Shown in pieces: positions 52,072 through 60,785 of a stretch of 64,000 nt of DNA. Both the position numbers and the translations under genes were made by a program. This DNA comes from Leifsonia sp. ZF2019 (GTDB lineage Bacteria > Actinomycetota > Actinomycetes > Actinomycetales > Microbacteriaceae): positions 682,001-746,000 of the forward strand of contig NZ_CP065037.1 in the NCBI RefSeq assembly GCF_019924635.1. Direction: 5' to 3'. How positions within the stretch are numbered: the stretch's first letter is position 1; every line of letters starts with the position of its first letter. The notes beneath the pieces are model-generated. The model was not told the origin of the DNA, did not search any database, and saw nothing but the letters and a program-made list of their open reading frames with translations.

Positions 52072-53079
52072 TTAGCTGCTGACTCGGATGTTGCGGAGGA
52101 CGGCGGCGGCCTTGGTCGCCTTGAGGGCGACGGCGACCGGGCCGAGCTCGACCTCGCCCTTCTTCACCGCTCCGGCGGTGGAGAAGTCGGGCAGCCAGGA
52201 CTGCACGAGCTGGCCGCCGACGGTCGAGACGCCGTGGAAGCCGTCGAGGCCGATGCGGACCGCGTAGAGGTCGGTGAGTCCCGTGGTGGACGTGCCGCCG
52301 ACGGTGCGCGTCGAGATCGGGATGATCGGGTTGTTGGTGCCGGGCTTGTTGCCCGGGTCCGCGAACACGATGTCGCCGTACTGCTCGCGTACGATCGGGC
52401 GGCCGTTCGGGCCGACGAGACCGTCGATCGGGCTCTTGACGTACATGTCGGCTCGGCGGGCCGCGGCGCGGACCTTGGCGAGCGCTCGAGCGTTGCCGAA
52501 GATCACGGTCGGGGCGCCGTCGAGGTACGACAGGAAGTCGTCGATGGCGTCGAGCGCCTTGAACGCGGCGCGCGTGTCGGTGTCGAAGTCGCGCCAGTCG
52601 GTCACGGCTCCCGTCCCGATCTCGGTCGAGGAGCCGACGAGGGCCTTGTCGAGGCCGTCGAAGCCGTTCGCGTCGACTGCGGTGTCGCCGTTGATCACGG
52701 CGTCCTGGAACTTCGTGACCGTGCTCTTCACGGTCTGCTGAAGGTTCAGGGTCACCGAGCCGGACGCGGCCGGGCCGATCTTGGCGAGGACGCGGTCGAC
52801 CTCGAACGAACCACCGAGCGGGGCGAGGGTGACGTTGACCTTGGTCGTGGTCACAGCCTCGGGCGTGTACTCGGTGTTGTAGGCGCGGAACGCCGCGTTG
52901 CGCTGAGTGGCGAGTCGGCGGTAGCCGTAGTCGAGGGTGGCGCCGCCGCCGACTGGGTTGACTGCGTCATCCCAGACGAGGGCGTCCATGATCGCCGATT
53001 CCTTGCGGAACTCGTCGATCACTGCGACGTCGAGATCCGCGACCGCGTTGTTCTTCGACTCGTTGAGCGTTACTGGCAT
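52072..53079 (-). CDS. Major capsid protein (HK97-fold)
   Basis: A 335-aa protein: VAVIDEFRKESAIMDALVWD, then TLAPLGGSFEVDRVLAKIGP, GAPTVIFGNARALAKVRAAA and LTDLYAVRIGLDGFHGVS. The order N-arm, E-loop region, spine helix and P-domain fits HK97-type coat proteins. No N-terminal protease-cleaved delta domain is seen; a separate scaffold gene lies just upstream. Confidence 0.9.
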   Translation of the reverse strand: MPVTLNESKNNAVADLDVAVIDEFRKESAIMDALVWDDAVNPVGGGATLDYGYRRLATQRNAAFRAYNTEYTPEAVTTTKVNVTLAPLGGSFEVDRVLAKIGPAASGSVTLNLQQTVKSTVTKFQDAVINGDTAVDANGFDGLDKALVGSSTEIGTGAVTDWRDFDTDTRAAFKALDAIDDFLSYLDGAPTVIFGNARALAKVRAAARRADMYVKSPIDGLVGPNGRPIVREQYGDIVFADPGNKPGTNNPIIPISTRTVGGTSTTGLTDLYAVRIGLDGFHGVSTVGGQLVQSWLPDFSTAGAVKKGEVELGPVAVALKATKAAAVLRNIRVSS

Positions 53080-53097
53080 TTCATCTCCCTAGTGGAG

Positions 53098-53787
53098 TCA
53101 GCCTCCGAGCGCCTTGCTTACGGCGCCCGCGAGGGTGGTGGGTGCTGCGGGTGGTTGACCGCCCTGGTGGCCGCCTCCGCTCGTCGGGGGCAGGGTTGGG
53201 CCGGTCTTGAACGCGGGGTTGCTCTCCATCGCCTCAGTGATGAAGGTCTTCACCGCCTCCGGGTCGCTGGGATCGACCGCAGCGAGCTTGGTGTCGAGCG
53301 ACTTCGCGTCGAGGATCGCCGCGGCGTTCGCCCCGAGGGCGCCGGCGGCGAGGATGACCGCGTTCGCTCGGGCGAGCTGCGCGTTCTGGGCCGTCAGGGT
53401 CTCGTTGGTCTGGGTGAGCTCACCGACCTGGGTCGTGAGCGTCTGGTTCGTCTCGCGGCGCTGCTTGTTCTCGTCGCGCAGGTCGCGGATGTACTCGTTG
53501 GGGTCGCCGCGGAAGTCGATCGGCGGCGTCGGCGCCGGTGCCGGCGCGGGCGGCTGCGGTGCCGGGGGAGTCGGCGCGGGCGGTGCCGGGGTGGGCGCCG
53601 GAGGCTGAGGCGCCGATGCGGGAGGCGCGGGCGGGGTGGGGTCGCCGCCCGCGGGTGGCGCCGGGGGCGTGTTGCCGCCAGGCTCGCCCTCGTAGCGGAT
53701 GCCCATGAGGTCGTGGCGGGTGCGGCCAATGATCGCGAGGCCGTCGCGGTCCGTGAGGACGGGGTGCAGCGTGCTGCGGGTGGTCAT
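53098..53787 (-). CDS. Scaffolding protein
   Basis: A 229-aa protein. A long Pro/Ala-rich linker (about residues 40-90) precedes a coiled-coil (EYIRDLRDENKQRRETNQTL and TTQVGELTQTNETLTAQNAQ) and a helical C-terminus ending TTLAGAVSKALGG. The layout and position right before the capsid gene in transcription are typical of phage scaffolds. Confidence 0.82.
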   Translation of the reverse strand: MTTRSTLHPVLTDRDGLAIIGRTRHDLMGIRYEGEPGGNTPPAPPAGGDPTPPAPPASAPQPPAPTPAPPAPTPPAPQPPAPAPAPTPPIDFRGDPNEYIRDLRDENKQRRETNQTLTTQVGELTQTNETLTAQNAQLARANAVILAAGALGANAAAILDAKSLDTKLAAVDPSDPEAVKTFITEAMESNPAFKTGPTLPPTSGGGHQGGQPPAAPTTLAGAVSKALGG

Positions 53788-53854
53788 GTGAGCCTCCAGC
53801 TCGGTTGTGCCGGCCTCTCGCCGACGTGTGCATCCACCCCTGCGGTGGGCGTGA

Positions 53855-53890
53855 CCGTGCCGCCTGCGTGCAGGGCCGCAGGCGGCACGG
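53855..53890 (-). terminator. Strong hairpin before the scaffold-capsid genes
   Basis: A perfect 14-bp stem (CCGTGCCGCCTGCG with CGCAGGCGGCACGG) with an 8-nt loop in the 114-bp gap between the 103-aa gene and the scaffold gene. No T-run. It may act as a partial terminator or as an mRNA 5'-end stabiliser for the highly expressed capsid genes. Confidence 0.6.
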
Positions 53891-53901
53891 GGTCTGGGGT
53901 G

Positions 53902-54213
53902 CTACCGCCGTCCGAATGCCTTGCGCTTTGCGCGCTTCAGCGTGGCGATGAGCTTGTCGATCTCGTCCGAGGTCAGTACGTCGGTCCACACGAGCGTCCG
54001 GCCGGGCGTCGAGCCGTTCGGAGAGGCGATGGCGAAGCGGGCGTAGCTGATATCCAGCTCCAGCCCGAGCTGCACCCACGAGCCGGGGTGCCACCCGACG
54101 TGGATCGCGGGATCCATCCACGGTGCGAAGTCGAAGCCCGCCGGCACGCCCGCGCCGCTGATGGGGACGCGTGAGGACGGGGTCGGCGGGTGGTTGATCT
54201 GTTCTCTGGGCAT
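53902..54213 (-). CDS. Hypothetical phage protein in head region
   Basis: A 103-aa protein. A beta-rich middle (FDFAPWMDPAIHVGWHPGSW and VQLGLELDISYARFAIASPN) and the basic helix EIDKLIATLKRAKRKAFGRR are seen. ATG at 54213. No family recognised; small genes of this kind commonly lie between the minor head and scaffold genes. Confidence 0.65.
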   Translation of the reverse strand: MPREQINHPPTPSSRVPISGAGVPAGFDFAPWMDPAIHVGWHPGSWVQLGLELDISYARFAIASPNGSTPGRTLVWTDVLTSDEIDKLIATLKRAKRKAFGRR

Positions 54214-54270
54214 CACGCCCTCCTTCAGTGGTGCCGCATCACGCGGCCAGCCCCGCACTGCACGGGGAAG

Positions 54271-55458
54271 CTACTTACCGTCGGCGAAGTGGAGCTGCTC
54301 GCGGTAGCTCGCGCGCTTCCGGCCGGTCTCGGCGAGGAACGACCTCAGATCGCCCTGCGCGTCCTTCACGTCACGGAGCGCCCGCTGCCGGGCCACTTGG
54401 TCACCGGCGGTCGACGCGTCACGCTTCGCCGCGCGGACGCGCCGCTCGAGCGCGCGCTGACGCTCCCGCTCGGCTTCGGCCTTCGGGTTGTAGGTGGTCG
54501 CGTCCTGCGGGATCGTCAGGCCAGGGAGGTAGGCGACGAGTTGGCAGCGGCAGTTCGGGTGACCCCACCCGGCATTCCGTGCGTCCTGCACAGTGCCGTC
54601 GACCCGAACGGCCACGGTTCGGTCCTCGATCGCGTGCGGGACGATCACATCCGATGGGTCGCCGCTCGTGGAGAGGATCTTGCCCGACCAGCCGGCGCAC
54701 TTCTTGCACGAGTCCAGTCCGCGGACGACGGTGACAAGGTTCACACCCGACTGCTGCATTCGCCAAACCCCGGCATCCTGGTAGGCGCGCTGCGTCGCCG
54801 TGCGCCCTGCCATCTCCGCGTACGTGCCGATCCGCCATCGGCGGTCGGCGCGGTCGGTGAAGCCGTCGATGCCGTCGGCGAGGAATCTCTGCACGGCGAT
54901 CTGCTGGACGCGGAGTCGAGTCTCGCCGCCGAGGAGATTGATCGGCGCGGTCTCGGAGATGATCTGCTGGTAGGCGTCCTGCGGGTACCGGAGGATGCGC
55001 GCGTTGACCGTCTCGAGCCGCGAGGTGAGGTCGAGGGTGAGCTGGGCGATCGCGGACGAGGACGTCGCGGTGATCGGTGCTCGGTTCGGGAGGCGGCGCG
55101 CGAGTCCGAGCTGGGCGACGGCGGCCGCCTCGCCGTAGCGGGCGGCCTCGCGGACGAGCTTCTCGGCCAACCCCGCCTGACGGATCCGCGCGACCTCCCG
55201 CTCAGCAGTGCGCTGCAGCTCCCGCAGAGCGGTGAGCCGAGCCATCGCGAGCTGCTGGAGCCGCTGTTGTGCGGCCAGCGTTCCCGCAAGCTCACCGTCG
55301 GCCTGCGCCTGCAGAGCGAGGATGACGTAGGCGCGCTTCGCGATCGCCTCGGCGAGCACCTGCTCGGCGGCGGTGTAGCGGGCGGCCAGCTCGGCGCCAA
55401 ACGCCTCGATCAGGTCGGCCGGGTCTGGACCGTCAGGGTCGGGCAGGTAAAGGGCCAC
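54271..55458 (-). CDS. Minor head protein (MuF-like)
   Basis: A 395-aa protein. A long helical first half leads to the MuF-like domain with VRGLDSCKKCAGWSGKIL and GWGHPNCRCQLVAYLPG, the typical Cys-containing end. A charged helical tail (KAEAERERQRALERRVRAAK) follows. In related phages this protein is packaged with the portal and aids DNA entry. GTG start immediately after the stop of the 58-aa gene. Confidence 0.85.
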   Translation of the reverse strand: MALYLPDPDGPDPADLIEAFGAELAARYTAAEQVLAEAIAKRAYVILALQAQADGELAGTLAAQQRLQQLAMARLTALRELQRTAEREVARIRQAGLAEKLVREAARYGEAAAVAQLGLARRLPNRAPITATSSSAIAQLTLDLTSRLETVNARILRYPQDAYQQIISETAPINLLGGETRLRVQQIAVQRFLADGIDGFTDRADRRWRIGTYAEMAGRTATQRAYQDAGVWRMQQSGVNLVTVVRGLDSCKKCAGWSGKILSTSGDPSDVIVPHAIEDRTVAVRVDGTVQDARNAGWGHPNCRCQLVAYLPGLTIPQDATTYNPKAEAERERQRALERRVRAAKRDASTAGDQVARQRALRDVKDAQGDLRSFLAETGRKRASYREQLHFADGK

Positions 55459-55459
55459 G

Positions 55460-55636
55460 TCAGTACCTCCGGGCGCCGTGCTTCCGGGTCTGCTGCAGGC
55501 GTGTGTGGCGCTTCTTCGACTCGGTCAGGTGCGGGAGCACTACGAACCACGAGACACCGTCGCGGCGGCCGCGGCCGAGGCAGGTGAGGACCGGCCAGAG
55601 CACGGCGACAAACAGGAGGAAGAACGCCAGGCTCAC
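55460..55636 (-). CDS. 58-aa phage membrane protein
   Basis: It reads MSLAFFLLFVAVLWPVLTCL, then a basic tail containing ESKKRHTRLQQTRKHGARRY. One N-terminal hydrophobic helix and a strongly basic cytosolic end. The GTG start overlaps the preceding stop (GTGA) and its own stop is one base from the MuF-like gene. Role unknown. Confidence 0.65.
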   Translation of the reverse strand: MSLAFFLLFVAVLWPVLTCLGRGRRDGVSWFVVLPHLTESKKRHTRLQQTRKHGARRY

Positions 55637-55872
55637 GAGCGCTCAGCGGTGGTCGTACCGACCGTCGCGGCCGGGTTCTCGTCGAGCGAGATGATGACCG
55701 AACCGTACGAATCGAGGCGGACGTCGGCCGGACGGAAGAGGTAACCGCCGATCGCGATGAACACCGCGCGCTGCCCCTCGACCTGGTCGCTCTCCGCGAC
55801 CTTCGCGTGCACGACGCGCTCGAACTCTTCGAGGCTCACACCGCGAATCGCGTCAGGCGTCGGCTGGGTCAT
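55633..55872 (-). CDS. Small phage protein after the portal
   Basis: A 79-aa protein: SLEEFERVVHAKVAESDQVE followed by a beta-rich part (FIAIGGYLFRPADVRLDSYG). It overlaps the end of the portal gene by 20 bp. No family recognised. Confidence 0.65.
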   Translation of the reverse strand: MTQPTPDAIRGVSLEEFERVVHAKVAESDQVEGQRAVFIAIGGYLFRPADVRLDSYGSVIISLDENPAATVGTTTAERS

Positions 55873-57427
55873 CGGTCTCTTCCTCCTGGGTCGGGTCGCC
55901 GGTGAAGGTGGCAGGGTCGGGAGCGAGCGCGGTCGAGGAGCGCTTCTCGTCGAGGATGCGGTCGACCTCGGCCTGGATGGTCGGGTCGTCCCAGTCGGGG
56001 TTGAACATCTTCACCGACTGCCAGATCGAGATCGCGGACGCAGCCGAGAGGTACTGGATCGTGCGGGCCTGCTTCTCCGGGTCGACCTGCGCGCTGTCGG
56101 GGAATCGGACTTCGGGGAGGTCGAAGCGGCCGCCGCCCTTGCCCGGGAAGAGCTTGCCGTCGAGTTCGAGCGCGACCGAGAGCTGCTCGGCGATGGCCCG
56201 CTTGTCGTACAGGATCTTCTTGCCGCGGGTGGCTTCCTTGTCGTCGTCCTGCAGCAGCTCGCCGGTGGCCGTGAGCTGCTTGCCGGCGTCGCGGTCGACG
56301 GAGCGGGTGCCGAGACCGGCCGTGCGGTAGATGATGCGCCACAGCTCGGTGGTCGTGGCCTCGTGCTCCTCTACGCGGATGTCGAACTGGACCTGCTCGA
56401 TCTTGTCGCCGTCCGGGTTGCCGGGCGTCGCGAGGCCGACGAACAGCTCGCGGTCGATGTCGAACGATGCGCCCTTGCCGCGGCCGAGGGTGTCGAGGTA
56501 CGCCTGCGGGACGACGGCCTTCGCCGCGCCGAGCTTCAGGTCACGCATCCAGGACGAGTACGCCTCGTCGAGCGCGTCGAAGAGCGGGTACAGCTGGGCG
56601 AAGTCGGAGCGGCCGGCCGACGCGAGCTGCCCCTTCTTCCGCCACGCCCACGACGGGAGGTTCACGTTGTACGAAGCGGTCAGCCGGTCGAGGCCGGTCT
56701 CGATCGCGCTGTCACCGTTCACCAGGGTCGCGAGGTACTCGGTCTCCGGGTGATCCTGCAGAGGAACCCGCTGCCCGACCTTGTCAGAGGAGCCCGCGTA
56801 GAGGGCGTGCTCGATGCGACCGATCGAGTGGCGCTCGAGGTGCCGGTAGTAGACGCTGCCCACTCGGTACTCGGTCCAAAGCGTGACGGCGACGAGCTTG
56901 CCCTTCCGGAACTCGGGCAGGGCGACGTCGGCACCGTACGCGGACAGCCAGACGTGGTCGGCTGTCTCCGTGTCCCACTCGGTGGTGAGCACGGAGGCGC
57001 CGAAGACAGACTTCAGCTCGCCCATGGTGTTGAACGTGGCGTGTGCCTCGTCCGAGTTGCCGATCAGCTCCAGCCGGTCGAGCGTCGCCTGCGACTGCTT
57101 GTCGGAGAAGCGCAGCTCGGGCGGGTTCGAGAAGATGTTCGCCGACGCCATCGACGCGACGTCCGCCGGGGCGGGCACGTGCAGACGGGTGCGGTTTTGC
57201 CCGGGCGGGACGGGGCGGCCCCAGAACTTCGACGACACCCAGCCGGCGACGCCGCCCTCGTGGAGCTCGCCGTTGTGACGGTGTGTCGCGGCTGGGCGCT
57301 CGCCGCGGTAGAAGTCGTGGATGGCGTCCGGGTCACCGACGCGCCATACCTCGGACTCGCTGTACACCTTGTACGCCTGGTCCCACGGCTTCGGCGGCCA
57401 AGAGCTGTTCGCGTCGGGAAGCGCCAC
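55853..57427 (-). CDS. Portal protein
   Basis: A 524-aa protein of the SPP1/HK97-like portal type. Signatures are YKVYSESEVWRVGDPDAIHD, HVPAPADVASMASANIFSNP, VFGASVLTTEWDTETADHVW and the helical stem and crown near the C-terminus. It forms the dodecameric ring through which DNA enters. An acidic tail (PTQEEETDDPADA) ends it. Confidence 0.9.
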   Translation of the reverse strand: MALPDANSSWPPKPWDQAYKVYSESEVWRVGDPDAIHDFYRGERPAATHRHNGELHEGGVAGWVSSKFWGRPVPPGQNRTRLHVPAPADVASMASANIFSNPPELRFSDKQSQATLDRLELIGNSDEAHATFNTMGELKSVFGASVLTTEWDTETADHVWLSAYGADVALPEFRKGKLVAVTLWTEYRVGSVYYRHLERHSIGRIEHALYAGSSDKVGQRVPLQDHPETEYLATLVNGDSAIETGLDRLTASYNVNLPSWAWRKKGQLASAGRSDFAQLYPLFDALDEAYSSWMRDLKLGAAKAVVPQAYLDTLGRGKGASFDIDRELFVGLATPGNPDGDKIEQVQFDIRVEEHEATTTELWRIIYRTAGLGTRSVDRDAGKQLTATGELLQDDDKEATRGKKILYDKRAIAEQLSVALELDGKLFPGKGGGRFDLPEVRFPDSAQVDPEKQARTIQYLSAASAISIWQSVKMFNPDWDDPTIQAEVDRILDEKRSSTALAPDPATFTGDPTQEEETDDPADA

Positions 57428-57437
57428 GGTGCCTCCT

Positions 57438-58730
57438 CTACGCTGCGACCGGTTCCAGTTCCGGTGTCCAGATGTGCTTGGTCGAATGGGTCACGTAGCG
57501 GCCGCCGTCGAGCCAGTGGTCGTTATCCTTCAGCGGCTTGTCCTCGCCGCCGTCGGTTGCCTTTTCGTCCCATCGGTACTCGGTGACCTCGGAGAGCCAG
57601 TTCTCGCACCGGTCGGTGACGATGAGCTTGCGGCGATCGAGGAGGTTCGAGATCGTCGCGATGCCGGGGAGGACGTCGTTGTTCGCCGGCCAGGTGCTGA
57701 TGCCGTCGTCCATGAGCTGTCGGGCGAACGATGCGGCCGACGGGTCGCGGAAGATGAACGCGGGCTCCAGGTCGGACGGGTACGGGGTGTGCTGCTGCGG
57801 CAGCCACTTCCGGAATCGTTTCGACAGCTCGACGTCGGAGAGCGTGTAGCCCTCCTCGCGGCTGTTCCAGCCCCACTCGTCCATGAACACCAGCCGCGGG
57901 TCGGCCTCGTCGGTAAGGCCCAGCATCATCGCGGTCGTGGCGTTCGTCGTGCCGTAGTCCATACCGACACCGATGATCGACTGCAGCGGCGGCATCATCG
58001 CGAACGGGATCTGGTGCACGTGCGGATCCCACATCGGGAAGATCGCACCGGCCGCGTTCGTCCACAGGCCGCGGATCATCCGATCGTAGAAGACACCCGA
58101 GTACGAGCGCTCCATGTCGGCGATGTACGAGGGGTCGAGGGCCGGGTTGTCGGCCATCGTGAAGTGGAAGCTGACGAGGTTCTTCTCGGCGGCCTGCAGG
58201 ATCCAGTCCTTGCGGATCCAGTGGTTCGCGCTCGCCGGGTTCATCGTGGCGAGGAGGCGGGCGCCGGCGACGCGGAGACGGGAGACGAGCATGTTCCAGA
58301 ACTCCTGCGGGAGCAGCGCCGCCTCGTCGACGTACACGAGGCCGATCGTCGCACCCTGGATGCGGCCGACAGCCTTCGCATCGTTCGCGCCGACGAGCAT
58401 GACCTCACGGCCGAGGATCCACGCCGTCGTGCTGCCCGGCGTGTAGTGCACCTGGTTCGCGATCGCGGAACCGAAGATCTCGGTGTTCTGCAGGAGGACG
58501 AACACGTTCTGGTAGATCGTCTGCAGCGACTTCCCGACGATCACGATCAGGCCGCCGCGCGGTGCCTTCGGGATCGCCATCAGGAACGCGAACAGCGAGA
58601 TGACCGTCTTGCCCGCCGAGACCGACCCGTACCAGAGCGCCAGCTTCCGGGAGGTCGCGTCGACGAGGGAGAGGATCTGCGCACGGGAGACGCGGCGCTC
58701 GATCTCGTCAAGCCTCATCGGGCTCGCCAT
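57438..58730 (-). CDS. terL: Terminase large subunit
   Basis: A 430-aa packaging motor. Walker A GSVSAGKT (35-42) and Walker B GLVYVDEA lie in the ATPase; the C-terminal RNase H-like nuclease is seen from GVGMDYGTTNATTAMMLGL, with DEWGW and later acidic residues. The length matches phage_terminase_3-type proteins. It overlaps the small-subunit gene by 23 bp. Confidence 0.93.
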   Translation of the reverse strand: MASPMRLDEIERRVSRAQILSLVDATSRKLALWYGSVSAGKTVISLFAFLMAIPKAPRGGLIVIVGKSLQTIYQNVFVLLQNTEIFGSAIANQVHYTPGSTTAWILGREVMLVGANDAKAVGRIQGATIGLVYVDEAALLPQEFWNMLVSRLRVAGARLLATMNPASANHWIRKDWILQAAEKNLVSFHFTMADNPALDPSYIADMERSYSGVFYDRMIRGLWTNAAGAIFPMWDPHVHQIPFAMMPPLQSIIGVGMDYGTTNATTAMMLGLTDEADPRLVFMDEWGWNSREEGYTLSDVELSKRFRKWLPQQHTPYPSDLEPAFIFRDPSAASFARQLMDDGISTWPANNDVLPGIATISNLLDRRKLIVTDRCENWLSEVTEYRWDEKATDGGEDKPLKDNDHWLDGGRYVTHSTKHIWTPELEPVAA

Positions 58731-59241
58731 CGGCCGGCGTTGACTCGCGAGCCCGGATCTCCTCCGCCGCAGCCTTGAACCCAGCAGCGAGGACGTCGAG
58801 CGTACCGACCGCCTCCTCGAGCCCGTGGTCCGACTTCTCGATCACCCGGGTCGCCTTATCGAACGCGATCCCCGCCGTGACGACCGCGTTGCGGCGCACC
58901 TCGGCCGGCGCCGCATCCAGCACGGCCGACTCGAACGTGTTGTCCTTGCCGCCGAAGTTGAACACCTCGTACGGGGCGTCCAGCTGGTCGAGCATGTCCG
59001 AGGCGACCGCGAGCATCTTCTGCGCCACGAGCAGACGCTCCTCAGCGAGATCGATCGACCGGGCGCGCACCGCGAGCTCCGTCGCCGACCGGTCGAAGCT
59101 GACCCCGGCATCCGTACAGATGCGAGTCACCGTCCCGCCAGCGACACCGAATTCGCGTGCGATCGCGTTCCGGGTCTTCCCCTCGCGGGCGGCCGCCACG
59201 ATCTGTTCGCGCGTTTCGCCATCGACTGGTCTACCCGGCAT
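58708..59241 (-). CDS. terS: Terminase small subunit
   Basis: A 177-aa protein. The N-terminal helix-turn-helix (ETREQIVAAAREGKTRNAIA, then REFGVAGGTVTRICTDAGVS) recognises the packaging site. A helical oligomerisation region and an acidic C-terminus follow. Last gene before the divergent plus-strand cassette. Confidence 0.85.
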   Translation of the reverse strand: MPGRPVDGETREQIVAAAREGKTRNAIAREFGVAGGTVTRICTDAGVSFDRSATELAVRARSIDLAEERLLVAQKMLAVASDMLDQLDAPYEVFNFGGKDNTFESAVLDAAPAEVRRNAVVTAGIAFDKATRVIEKSDHGLEEAVGTLDVLAAGFKAAAEEIRARESTPADGEPDEA

Positions 59242-59408
59242 GGTCGATCACCTCGGTTGGGCCTCTTGCCCGTTCGGAGTGAGGCCGTGGGCCTCGGGTG
59301 GGATTGCGACACGACGGCGCTGCGGCTTTTCATGTCGGTGACGGTCTCTACCGTGGTTACAGGTGCCTCGTACCCGACGAGGCGAAGTGGAAGGTTGTCG
59401 ACGTGGAT

Positions 59409-59630
59409 ATGAGTGGCTGGGAAGGCTTTCGCGAGAACGCAAATGAGCGTGGGCGAGAGATGGTCGAGCAGCAGTTTGCTGAACAGCTCGCCGATGTTGC
59501 CCGGGAGAACGGGATGAGCACTGTGGATGCGATCGAGGTGGACCTCAAGATCGAGGGCGACCCGAACAACGAGCTCGGCATCAGCGAGACCAGCATCCGC
59601 GCGAAGGCGAACGCGCTGCTCGGCGCGTAG
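59409..59630 (+). CDS. Plus-strand small soluble prophage protein
   Basis: A 73-aa protein from the ATG at 59409 (MSGWEGFRENANERGREMVE). Upstream in-frame codons back to a GTG at 59298 also look partly coding, so the true start is open. Helical, acidic; EQQFAEQLADVARENGMSTV and NNELGISETSIRAKANALLG. It lies opposite to the lytic operon and 15 bp before the next gene, with which it forms a likely lysogenic cassette. No family recognised. Confidence 0.6.
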   Translation: MSGWEGFRENANERGREMVEQQFAEQLADVARENGMSTVDAIEVDLKIEGDPNNELGISETSIRAKANALLGA

Positions 59631-59645
59631 ACACGAGAGGAAACC

Positions 59646-59972
59646 ATGGATCCCATCAGCATCGTTGCTCTGGGCGTTGCCATCGTCTCGGCAGTCGTCG
59701 CCATCTGGCAGGGCATATTGTCTCGCCGCCAGCTTCAGCTAGCCCGCGATACCGAGGGTCGGACGAACGCGGCGCTTGAGGAGATCAAGCGAGTGACCGC
59801 TGAGACCAGGCAGTTGACCAACGACATCAAGCAGAACATCGACGACAGGATCACCAAGATCCTCGACAGCAAGCTCATCACCGAGCAACAGGGGGCCGCG
59901 AGTGGACAGGCGTTTGCCGAGATGCTCATGAAGAAGGCTGTGGAAGGCATGGGCGGCGGCACTCAGCAGTAG
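59646..59972 (+). CDS. Plus-strand membrane-anchored coiled-coil protein
   Basis: A 108-aa protein. An N-terminal helix (PISIVALGVAIVSAVVAIWQ) is followed by a coiled-coil (LEEIKRVTAETRQLTNDIKQ) and an amphipathic end. GAGAGGAAACC precedes the ATG. A strong terminator hairpin follows at 60082-60121. The size, topology and orientation suit a moron that changes lysogen behaviour, such as superinfection exclusion, but nothing proves it. Confidence 0.7.
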   Translation: MDPISIVALGVAIVSAVVAIWQGILSRRQLQLARDTEGRTNAALEEIKRVTAETRQLTNDIKQNIDDRITKILDSKLITEQQGAASGQAFAEMLMKKAVEGMGGGTQQ

Positions 59973-60081
59973 ACCATCGGTCGCGCCGCGCAGGTCTGCC
60001 TGGCCCGAAAGGTAAAGCGTCATGGGCAGCCTTCACGGCTCACAACCGACCGTGTTGACGCGGACGCGACCGTGCTCATGG

Positions 60082-60121
60082 CAACGGCCCCGTCACCTGG
60101 GGGAAGGTGGCGGGGCCGTTG
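60082..60121 (+). terminator. Terminator of the plus-strand cassette
   Basis: A 17-bp stem including CAACGGCCCCG with CGGGGCCGTTG plus an inner CACCT/AGGTG extension; one G-T pair and a 6-nt loop. It insulates the cassette from the minus-strand early genes. Confidence 0.85.
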
Positions 60122-60199
60122 TGGGTGGAGTTCTCCATCCGACACTGTCTATGGTTCCGGTTTTCCCGAATTAATGCACGCCTGTGATCCTCGGCGTGT

Positions 60200-60397
60200 C
60201 TACCGGGTCTTGCCGCTCCCACGGGGGCGTCCGCGGCGTTGGCGGCCGGCGACTCGCATGAGGTCGATCGAGCGGACGGTGCGGCCGTCGGATGTCTCCT
60301 CGAAGCGCAGCAGGCCGGTGTCCATCCATCGGTAGACGGTCGTCTTGGAGCGGCCGCTCGCGACGACGGCCTCGGCGACGGTGAGCTCAGTCTTCAT
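60200..60397 (-). CDS. Small HTH protein (excisionase/MerR-like)
   Basis: A 65-aa DNA-binding protein. LTVAEAVVASGRSKTTVYRW followed by MDTGLLRFEETSDGRTVRSI is the winged-helix pattern of Xis/MerR-type proteins. A basic AT-hook-like tail (GRQRRGRPRGSGKTR) follows. In a prophage it could be an excisionase or late regulator. Its start overlaps the end of the DUF4326-like gene. Confidence 0.75.
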   Translation of the reverse strand: MKTELTVAEAVVASGRSKTTVYRWMDTGLLRFEETSDGRTVRSIDLMRVAGRQRRGRPRGSGKTR

Positions 60398-60785
60398 TCG
60401 CACCTCCGTTCGCGGCCTCCAGCAACACGTCGGCGTGGCACGGCTGGTCGAGCGGGCACCAGCACGCGAGGTTCTTCCCGGCGAGCTCCTCCCGGATCTC
60501 CTCCGGCTCGGGATACTCCAGCGCTGCCCGGGTGCTGGGGTCTTCGAGCATCGCGCGGAACGCGGCGATGGCGTGGTCACGGCCGTACTCAGAGAGCGGG
60601 AACGGGTTGCCCCACTTCGATGGCCGCGCGACGACGACCGTGTTCTCCGGCTTCCGCCAGCCCGCTCTCCGACTCAGCTGAACGTGGTGTGGGTGCTCCT
60701 CCGACGGGTAGGGGCACGGATATCGCGCGAGCATCACCTGGCAGTCGTCCGAAAACTTGCCCGGCTTGTACAGGTGGCTCATCAT
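60387..60785 (-). CDS. DUF4326-family protein
   Basis: A 132-aa protein. VVARPSKWGNPFPLSEYGRD and GKNLACWCPLDQPCHADVLL are diagnostic for DUF4326, frequent in phages; the CWCPLxQPCHxDVL motif suggests metal binding. Catalytic function unknown. The ATG overlaps the previous stop (ATGA). Confidence 0.85.
   Translation of the reverse strand: MMSHLYKPGKFSDDCQVMLARYPCPYPSEEHPHHVQLSRRAGWRKPENTVVVARPSKWGNPFPLSEYGRDHAIAAFRAMLEDPSTRAALEYPEPEEIREELAGKNLACWCPLDQPCHADVLLEAANGGANED

Noticed and set aside
52234..54174. A 646-codon plus-strand open frame across capsid and scaffold genes
   Set aside because: Antisense reading of the capsid and scaffold genes; composition is typical of a high-GC shadow frame.
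59357..59716. A 119-codon minus-strand frame under the plus-strand cassette
   Set aside because: Ser/Thr/Arg-rich shadow; the plus-strand frames have ribosome-binding sites and natural domain layouts.
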